Shown here piece after piece: positions 55,932 to 64,000 of a stretch of 64,000 nucleotides of DNA. The DNA lies in assembly GCF_009730915.1 (NCBI RefSeq), contig NC_052474.1, positions 8,343,501 to 8,407,500 on the forward strand, read 5' to 3'. This DNA comes from Dioscorea cayenensis subsp. rotundata. Lineage: Eukaryota; Streptophyta; Magnoliopsida; Dioscoreales; Dioscoreaceae. The notes beneath the pieces were generated by a model that did no database searches, had not been told where the DNA came from, and saw only the letters and a program-made list of their open reading frames with translations. Position numbers and translations under genes: made by a program. Position 1 is the stretch's first letter; every line of letters begins with the position of its first letter.

Positions 55932-58900
55932 ATGGCTCTTTTTCCATCCTGTTTTCTAATTCTCGTTGTTCTTAAATCCTTCTTTTCTTTTATATAACTG
56001 AGCTTACTCTGTACAAGATTTTTGCATTGAAAAGTTGATATATTTCATCATCCTGTGTTGAAATGTTGTCCTTGAATCCCTTTGTTGTTTTGGAAGTTCT
56101 AGGGTTTTTTCTTTGATGAACTGATGATGATAAGTCTAGAAGAAAAAAACAAATATGTGAAGCACATGACACATCTTGATATGAATGCATTGGTAGAAGG
56201 CAGAGTATAAATGGGTTTCTGAATTCTATTGGTTCATTGTTTTTATACTAATTTTAATTCTCTAAGAGTTTGTAACTAGAGGATTGAGTAGATTTTGAAA
56301 GAACAGTGTGTAGAGTATGATGGAGATCTTTAGACTCTTTAAGTCTTTTGTAATAAATTTCAATTTTGTAGGAGTTAGGAAACTAGAGGATTAACTAGCT
56401 TTGACTGTTTAATTTTAATGAACTGAAAGAGTTTGTATGGTTCATTATGTTTGCACTAAAATTTAGTTGCCTAAGAGAGGATTTCATACAGTAGTAATTT
56501 TTTTTTCAATTTGATGATATTTAGTTTTTAACCCTTGATGAAACTGAATCCCAATAGATGTGTGACCTCTTTAAGATGGCTACTTGGAAAGGTGTGTGAT
56601 ATGAAAGAGCTGATAATGTTGTGCTGATCACACACTTTAACAACTTTCCCCAAATACTCCTAATGACATGAAATGTATACAACCCAAATGGAGGTGTCTT
56701 TCAGGTGATGCATTAATCATTACAGGGCCATAAGCTGCAAAGAACTTTGCAAGTACTGAGGGTTTCGTTCTTTTAATAGGACTTTGTATGGTTCATCAGT
56801 TATGTGTTCCACACTTCCACATCAGGATTTGTGAAGGTTTCCGACCTAATATTTGCTGAAAGTGTGTATCATGCTGTCTTATTTACAAATAAAATAAATA
56901 ATCGAGTATTTTGACATTGTATGTATGCAGATCCCATTTACTGTCATTGATTTTATATCAATTGGAACTCAAGAGCTAACTCTGACTTGGTTACACACTA
57001 ATACATTAATATGTCTTTGAGTTTGGACATACATTCTGTGCGTGCAACTTTGGTTACAGACCTGTATATTTGAGTTTGTCTGTGCAATTTTATGATGCAT
57101 TTGATTCAATTAGCAATTTAGTTTGGCGTGAACATGAATCAGGCTTGATGTTCTTTTCATCGAATCAACTTAACTAGAGTGATATGCTCAACAGATGGAG
57201 CATTTCATACTTGCTGGTTTCTGTATAGCAATAATGTTGATGGTGTGCATATGTATGATTGTCTCCATACTCTTATAACATACCGTTTGTAATTTTGTAT
57301 CGTATCCATTTATTTCCTTTGTTTTTGTAGTCTGTATTGCTTGAAAAAGAAAATTGCATTGAGCTTGCAGCTCCTTGTGTGATTGGATTATGGGAACATA
57401 GAGAGAAAGAGAAGTGAAAATGGAAAATTTGTTTCGTTGTGTCAGATGATTGAATAAAATAAAAGGGATACACAAATAGAAGAGAATGCGCTGGGAATAA
57501 TTTTCTGTTCTTGTTGTCTTGTCATTTGCCCTCTGTTTTCTCCCACTCTGCAAGCTCTCCTAAGGAATTCTCTAATCCCAATTAGGCTTACAAAAATTAT
57601 TTGGTTTAATATGGGTGTGCTAGAACCGTGTCATGAACCCAACTATCATTTTAGGTCTCATGAACACTAACTACATCTTGCCAATTTATGAAGTCTTTGT
57701 GAAAGTTATTCATTCAAGTCCTTTTCAATGTTAACAAACATGGATCAGAAGAGCATGTTTTAATGAATGAAATTGCTTGCAGTTCTTCCATCTAAAGATC
57801 CAAATAGTGCTTGTTTTCATGTTTATGTCATTCTGCATGAATTGCAAGATGCCCATCCTCTTGGCTAGACAAACAGCATCTTCTTTAAATGCTTTTGTTT
57901 TTATTAGGCAGGGGGAGGTAAACTCCTGAACTGGGATACAAAGGTAAACATTAATTCATTTCTAGCTTTGTGTAGCATATGAAACCTGATTCAGCTCCAT
58001 ACATTGCCAATATAATTCCTGCTTATCTATCCTTGTTTTTTCCCCCACATAATCATTCTCTTGAAAAAGATATTATCAATCTCAAAGGTCGGGGTGGACA
58101 TTATTATTAGATATTTTACCTGATAAATTAGCAGGTTGACTCATGATATATGCAGATAGTTTTGAACTGAGTGCTTCTAATTTGAAATTTCACCCTCACT
58201 TTTAAGGCCCAAATTGTTCATTGCTCATTAGTAAGGAGCAAGTGAAAACTGCATTACTAGTATATTTAAATCGAAAGAATCATCATCAGGTTAGACTAGA
58301 CTTGTTATTGTGATTATTGTAATAAAAATTTTCATGTTTTAATCGAATCAATAGCATTGGACACCCACACACACAAAATGCAAAATCCAAATTTGTTTAA
58401 ATCTGTGTTGATTTTATGCTATGTTTATTGTTTACCTGTCATGTCCTGGTTTGCCACTCCTATGGCCTACCATGAGAGAAAGAGCACTAGATAACCCAAG
58501 TGGTTGCTAGTGTTCAAGGAGTCCCACACATTTATCTCAAAGTGGATCTGAATCTTTTAACTGACCCTGATTCCCCAACTATGTTATCAGGATTACCTAG
58601 TTGAGTCTGCTTTACAGGCAAGAAAGTCAGTTTTAGGCTCTAACAAGGGACCTACATTTGTGTGTGTGTAATATATATATTGATATATATATAGTATGAC
58701 TTCTAGAAAAGTAATGTGCACCAAACTTAGCCTTTGTTTTTTCTCCTTCACCTCTCATTGCTTTTGGTTGTTGGTAAACAAGAGATGGAAATAAAGGAGT
58801 CCTTGAAGCATTAGAGAAGTATAATCAAGAAGAGAATAAGATAAAGCAAGGCATTCATTATGTCACAATAGTGGGGTGAATAGACCTGCCAAGTTGTTTT

Positions 58901-59654
58901 GGTTAGGATTCACAAATTTGCTTTTTAATTGAAGGAACATAGTTATATGGTTGTGGGATCTGATGCCTTTAATTGGATTTTTGGAATCAAAATGAATTAA
59001 TTCCAAGCTATATCTGATTTTGATGGTAGGATTTTTTTTGTAGGAGTTGCAAATACAACAGAATTCAACAGGTAGCTAGGAATTATTATATGGTAAAATT
59101 TAGTTCTTAGTGATTGATAAATAGTCATGAATAATGATGTATTAGTGTTCGTTTAGATGCTGGTGAAGTGGGCACTTGTTTAGATTTTCATTTCATCAAA
59201 TGATTTTTGTTGGTTTGTGTGACTTAATTGAAGTCATCAAACGGAGGTGGGACCCGTGAGAGTGAACTATTTTAATATAAGTTATTAATTAATAAATAAA
59301 TAAATCTACTTTTTCCATTCTGGGGTGTTTGTGCTGCAATGGATTGCGATAGTGAAAGTGAAATGTCATGGTTGAGATAAAATTTATGTAGTAATGTTTG
59401 CTCTGAAGGAAGTCCAACCAATCAATCAAGTGCGGTCATAATTCTATTTCTTGTGTTCTCCCAGATGTTTCTGTCCCATGGTTTGTAAAAATTATTAAAA
59501 AAATTTAAAATATTACTCCAACTGAATACTGAATATAATTATTTAAGAAATTAATTAATATTAAAATTTATTAATTATTAATTGAGAATATACATTCATT
59601 TTATTTAATATGATTGATTGAGTTTAAAATGGATCTATTTGTTATAAAAATCTT
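55932..59654. other. 3' UTR of RPL31 and long intergenic region, no gene seen
   Basis: AT-rich, moderately low-complexity DNA without a coding signal. The longest ORF (minus, 57188-57553) has no family features. An (AT)n-type run lies near 58670-58695. No transposon ends are clear. Confidence 0.5.
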
Positions 59655-59735
59655 CCTCTAAACTAATTCAACCCACAAGCCTCTAAGAGCGTTCTTTCCT
59701 TCTGGAGCGTTCTTCTCCTGGTTCCTTCTCCGACC

Positions 59736-61491
59736 ATGACCCCGCTGGGGTCTCCGATGGATGGCCACCCTCCTCTCCAGGGAACCGTCCCTGGTGTTTC
59801 TTGGGCTAACGTCGTTAGCTCTAAACCCTCCCTTAACTCCACAGAGTTTCCGCTGTATCTTCAGAAATCCCACTTTGAAAAAAATCAAAACCTCTTCACA
59901 CTCCTCGGTCACTATTGATTCCGTTCTCTGGTCTGCTGCTCGGGATGGTATGCAATCTTCTCTTTATGCCAAGTTTCTCGGCAAATCTCTCCCCCTTGAC
60001 CAAGCCAAGCGGGCTTTATCCGATGCTTGGAGGGGGCTCGGAGATTTCTCGGTTGCGGACCTGCCTAACGGATACTACTTCATCCGCTGTGCATCGACGG
60101 AGATGCATGATAAGCTCCTTTGGGATGGTCCCTGGACGGTTGCTGGCCGTATTCTCCAACTGGCGCCCTGGAAAGAATGCTTTCAACCGGCCTTCGAGAG
60201 GCTGTCTACCGCAGCTGTTTGGCTTCAACTATACCATCTTCCGATGGAGCTTTGGACCGGTGAGATTATTGAGGCTGTTGCCTCACAATTTGGTCGTCTT
60301 CTCAAAATCAACAGCCACACCACTGATAGATCTCGGGCCAAATTTGCGAGGGTCTGTGTGGAGCTTGACCTCTCTCTTCCCCTCCAGCAGGGTACTTGGG
60401 TTAACTATGGTGGTTTCTCGGTTTTCATCCTTGTGCTGTATGAAAAACTCCCGGTGTTTTGCTATAGTTGTGGAAAGATTGGCCACGAAGAAGCCAACTG
60501 TGACCAACCCAGCAGTCGCCCGCGACCCGGTCATTTTGTGCCGCCGGCTCCCTCTGTGGAGAGGCAGGCGCAGGATGACCTGGGTATGCAGGTTGATGGG
60601 GCTGGTGAGGTCCAACTTGACTTCTCTGTTGATCCTGTTGTGCACCAAGGCCTATCTGGGGATGAAGCTTCTTTTGGTCCCTGGTTGAAGCCGAAAGCCA
60701 AACGGCGGCCGACGAGGGGTCGGGGTGGTCACCGTGGGGGCTCCCACGGCAGCAACCGTATCCCTCCCGTCGGTGACTGCCCGAGAGGCATTGACAGTCC
60801 TGATCCAGATGCATGGCCTCCTGCTTGGACGTCTAACCGACACGTGGCGGCATCATCTCGCTCCCATTTGACTCGTGGCGGCCATGCTGTGCGCGGAGGG
60901 AGTTCCCGTCTTTCCTCCTCTGACGGACTTTTCCCTCCCTCGGGTCCCGAGGAAGAACTTCCCGTTGCCCCACCTTCCACTGTTTCGCTTGCTCCCGAGG
61001 GAGAAGCTCCCGTTGCCCCACCTTCCTCTGTTTTGCATGCTCCCGAGATCGCCTCGCAGAATCCGCCTCCTGACACCCGCTCTCACGTCACTTCTCTTGT
61101 CCCCCTCGAGCCCCCTGTTGATCCTCCTAGGGATCAGTTGGGGTCTCCAACGGACGGCGAGATGACTTCTGGCCCTTCTGCCATTTCATCTGCCAACCCC
61201 CTTCTTATCTCTTCAGTTGTCCCTCCCTTGTCTTCTGGGGGTGGTAGACACGACTCCTCCAACCATGCTCTGATTGTTAAGAATCTGGCCGGGGTGCTGG
61301 CGATTCCTCCTCGCCCTGACCATATCATGGATACTTCTCACTCGGATGCTTCCCTTTCTTCTGATGAGCCGGACGACGACATGATTCTCAGCCATTTCCA
61401 AAACGAAGCTAAATTAGAAGCTCTTGCAAGACGTGGCCCCTCTAAAAGCGGCTCGACCCCTAAAAAAGGGAGAAAATCTTCAAACCCTTAA
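59736..61491 (+). pseudogene. LINE ORF1: DUF4283/zinc-knuckle RNA-binding protein, one frameshift
   Basis: The ATG at 59736 reads MTPLGSPMDGHPPLQG to about 59910, then the frame must shift by one to continue DSVLWSAARDGMQSSLYAKF to the stop at 61491. The DUF4283 region is about 59930-60420 (VADLPNGYYFIRCAS, WKECFQPAFERLSTAAVWL), followed by a CCHC zinc knuckle CYSCGKIGHEEANC (about 60461-60502). A long Pro/Ser-rich tail contains a roughly 54-bp repeat (LPVAPPSTVSLAPE / APVAPPSSVLHAPE). Such proteins bind LINE RNA (family knowledge). Confidence 0.85.
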
Positions 61492-61535
61492 ATTCCTCCC
61501 TCTTTTTCTCTTTGCTTTCTCTATCTTCTGTCTTT

Positions 61536-64000
61536 ATGGATCTAAAAATTTTCACTTGGAACTGTAGGGGTATCTCCAATCCTCGGTTTTTTAGCCGAAT
61601 TCAAGATGTTATCGCTCGCTTGAAGCCCAACTTTCTCTGCCTGGTTGAGACCAAAGCCAATGCCTCTCGGGTCTGGCGCTTCTGCAATAAACTCCATCGT
61701 TGGTGGGACTGGGCTGCCATCTCCTCCTCCGGCCTATCGGGAGGCATCCTTGTGCTTTGGAAGAGATCTATTGGCATAGTCACTCCCGTGGCTTCCTCTC
61801 GTTTGGTTCTTCATTTAGTCATTACCACCTACGATAAAACTTGGATTCTCTCTACTGTTTATAACTCACAGATCCTTTCTGATCAGAAACTGCTTTGGAG
61901 ATCTCTCCAGGGTTTTTCTAGTCTCTCCATTCCCTGGCTTCTCTCGGGCGATTTCAATGCCATCTCCTCTCGGGAGGAACACAGGGGCGGAAACTTTTCT
62001 CACTACGCGTCTAAATCTTCCTTTTTCTCTGATTTCATTTTCTCTAACAACCTCTTTGACTTAGGCTTCTCTGGATCCCGCTTCACTTGGTGCAATGGTC
62101 AGGAGGGTCTTGCTCGCCGTTGGGCTAGATTAGATCGTTTTCTGGCGAACTCTTTGTGGCTCCTGGATTTTCAACGGATCTCCAACACTCATCTTCCCAG
62201 AATTTTTTCAGACCACTCCCCCCTTCTTCTCTCTGCGTTTAAATCCGCTTATATCCCTAAAAAAAGTTTTCGTTTTGGCAATTGCTGGCTTGATTATGCA
62301 GGTTGCCATAAGAGTGTTCTCCGCGCTTGGGCTGGCTGTACTAATTCGTCTCCTCTTCGCTCTTTCTCTCTGGCGGTCTCGCGCACCAAACAATTTGTTC
62401 TTGGCTGGAGGAATTCTTGCCATGGTAACATTGAAGTTGAAATTGAAAACATTGAGAAAGAGATTCGTTCCCTTGAGGACGCGCCGTCATCCTCGGACGC
62501 ATCTTGGAATTCCACCTGGCTCCGTGCTCTCCATAACAGACGCAACGCCTTACTGAGACAAAAGGACATTTATTGGCGCCAGCGGGCCCATGCTCACTGG
62601 CTGCATCACAGTGATAGGAACTCCAACTTTTTTCACAATTCGGTTAAAATTCGGCATCATCGTAACAGAATCAACTTCATCAAAGATTCCACGGGTACTA
62701 TCCTTTCCTCCCATACCGATATTGAAAATTGTTTCAAAAATCATTTCCAAAATCTCTGGACTTCTTCTTCTTCTCTTTCTCTTGATGCTATTTTTTCCGC
62801 GTTGCCTGATGACCTTCCGACTCTTTCGGAGGAGGACCATGGGGTCCTGCTTGCCCCTCTCACTAAGCGAGAGGTCTACAGAACCCTCTTATCTATGCCT
62901 CGCGGTAAGAGTCCGGGTCCGGACGGCTTGAACGTTGAATTTTATGTTTTTTATTGGAACCTCATCGGCGATCATCTCTTTAATGCGATCAATCAGTTTT
63001 TCATCGACGGTTTTCTCCCTCCTTCTTGGGGTTAAACCTTAGTTGTTTTAATTCCTAAGAAAGATAACCCCTCCCTCTCCTCTGATTTTCGCCCCATTTC
63101 GCTTTGCAACGTCTGTTATAAAATTGTTACCAAAATCCTTGCTACTCGCTTAAGGTCTGTTATCCACAAGATTGTCGGTCCTGAGCAAAATGGTTTCTTA
63201 CCTGGCCGTGGCACTTTTGATAACATTATTGCGGTTCAAGAGATTGCTCATAGCCTCGAATTCGATTTCCCAGCCCACCCGAGGATGATCTTAAAAATTG
63301 ATATTGAGAAAGCCTTTGATACGATTGAATGGTTAGCTATTCTTGCCACCCTCAGTAGGATGGGCTTTCCTCTAGTTTGGATTAATTTGATCAAGTCCTG
63401 CCTTTCCTCGGCCTCTTTCTCTATAGTTATTAATGGTCAGAACTCTCCCTGGTTCTCTTCCAGCCGGGGAGTTAGGCAAGGTGATCCAATTTCCCCTCTC
63501 ATTTTCATCCTAGTTTCTCAAAATCTCTCAGCCTTACTGAACAAAGCTCTCTCCCTTCAACTGGTGCCTGGATTCCACTGTGCCCTGACCAGGAATTTTA
63601 ATCATCTAATGTTCGCGGATGATTTGATCATCATCACTTTGGCGTCTAGGAAGATCGCCAGAAACTGTGTGCTCTGCTTGAATCTCTACCAGAGCCTTAC
63701 TGGTCAGAAACCCAACCTCAGTAAATCTCAATTCTTCCTTCCCTCCTGGGCCAATCGTACCATTGCTAGATCCATTTCCAGAATTCTTGGTTTTAATCAG
63801 GGGATTTTCCCTTTCATGTATCTTGGCGTCCCCATCTCTCCAAAGCGTCTCCCTGCCCCTCATTTTAACTCCATTACTAATCGAGTCCGCAATACTATCC
63901 ACTCCTGGAACCACTCCTCTATCTCCACTGCTGGTCGAGCTATCCTTTTGAATAGCTCAATCTTCTCTGTTCCTACCTACCATCTCTCAGTTATGCACCT
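61536..64000 (+). pseudogene. LINE ORF2: endonuclease-reverse transcriptase, one in-frame stop, partial
   Basis: Start chosen at MDLKIFTWNCRG (61536); the endonuclease includes SGDFNAISS (about 61946) and SDHSPLLL (about 62210). RT blocks follow: GKSPGPDGLN, DFRPISLCNV, KIDIEKAFDTIEW, RGVRQGDPISPLIF and FADDLIII (about 63610-63635; the catalytic ADD is intact). A TAA at 63033-63035 breaks the frame in the RT just before TLVVLIPKK; otherwise the frame is open to the window's end. An upstream in-frame ATG at 61512 exists. Confidence 0.9.

Larger units (their letters stand above)
59655..64000 (+). mobile_element. L1-type LINE retrotransposon, 3' end outside the window
   Basis: An abrupt rise in GC content at about 59655 marks the 5' end of the element. 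ORF1 and ORF2 follow without other genes. Only one frame change (ORF1) and one in-frame stop (ORF2) are seen over 4.3 kb, so the insertion is young compared with the other elements here. The 3' UTR and A-tail lie beyond the right edge. Confidence 0.92.

Noticed and set aside
60425..61086. Minus-strand ORFs opposite LINE ORF1
   Set aside because: Shadows of a GC-rich, Pro/Ser-rich coding stretch; the plus strand has DUF4283 and a zinc knuckle.
1..64000. CRISPR arrays, bacterial operons, rRNA or tRNA genes
   Set aside because: The tandem arrays lack the constant repeat/unique spacer pattern. The only tRNA-like Pol III boxes belong to a SINE. Gene structure is that of a plant nucleus.

Overview
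This is nuclear DNA of a flowering plant. It carries plant-specific genes (REDUCED WALL ACETYLATION, nuclear-encoded plastid bL31, an AP2/ERF factor, a PCH1-like protein), short exons split by AT-rich introns with GT-AG borders, very AT-rich intergenic DNA, and plant-type transposable elements (copia, Ty3/gypsy, L1 LINE, hAT, CACTA, SINE). A monocot outside the grasses is my guess, but nothing seen fixes the species. A run of exactly 1000 N (17456-18455) is an assembly gap.

Layout. 1-4.9 kb: 5' two-fifths of an RWA wall O-acetylation gene (minus, running off the left edge). 5-11 kb: transposon-derived DNA, with a decayed copia gag + 5' LTR (minus) split by a long LTR of another family. 11-15.8 kb: endosulfine/ARPP-19-type PP2A inhibitor gene (plus). 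16-21.5 kb: promoter-like DNA, the gap, and a dead Ty3/gypsy pol with its 3' LTR. 21.5-25.9 kb: repeats, then a 2.5-kb non-autonomous hAT carrying a nested MITE-like element and a SINE, inserted 55 bp before the start codon of a short glucosidase-II-beta-like (PRKCSH) gene (26-27.4 kb). 28-28.8 kb: an ERF gene (minus). 29-33 kb: tandem repeats. 33.6-37.6 kb: PCH1/At2g16365-like gene (plus). 38.8-40.7 kb: SnRK1-gamma-like CBS gene (minus). 41.5-46.4 kb: three broken copies of an unrecognised four-TM membrane-protein gene, mixed with DNA transposons. 46.4-55 kb: a duplicate of the CBS gene's first exon and promoter, split by a 6.9-kb hAT that still has its 8-bp target duplication and a decayed transposase. 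55.4-55.9 kb: plastid ribosomal protein bL31. 59.6 kb to end: a nearly intact L1-type LINE.

The host genes look independently transcribed and unrelated in function. The story of the window is structural: a local segmental duplication hit repeatedly by hAT elements with readable target-site duplications. The duplicate also exposes a 2-bp frame discrepancy in the first exon of the otherwise intact CBS gene. I see no CRISPR array, rRNA, tRNA gene or bacterial-type operon.
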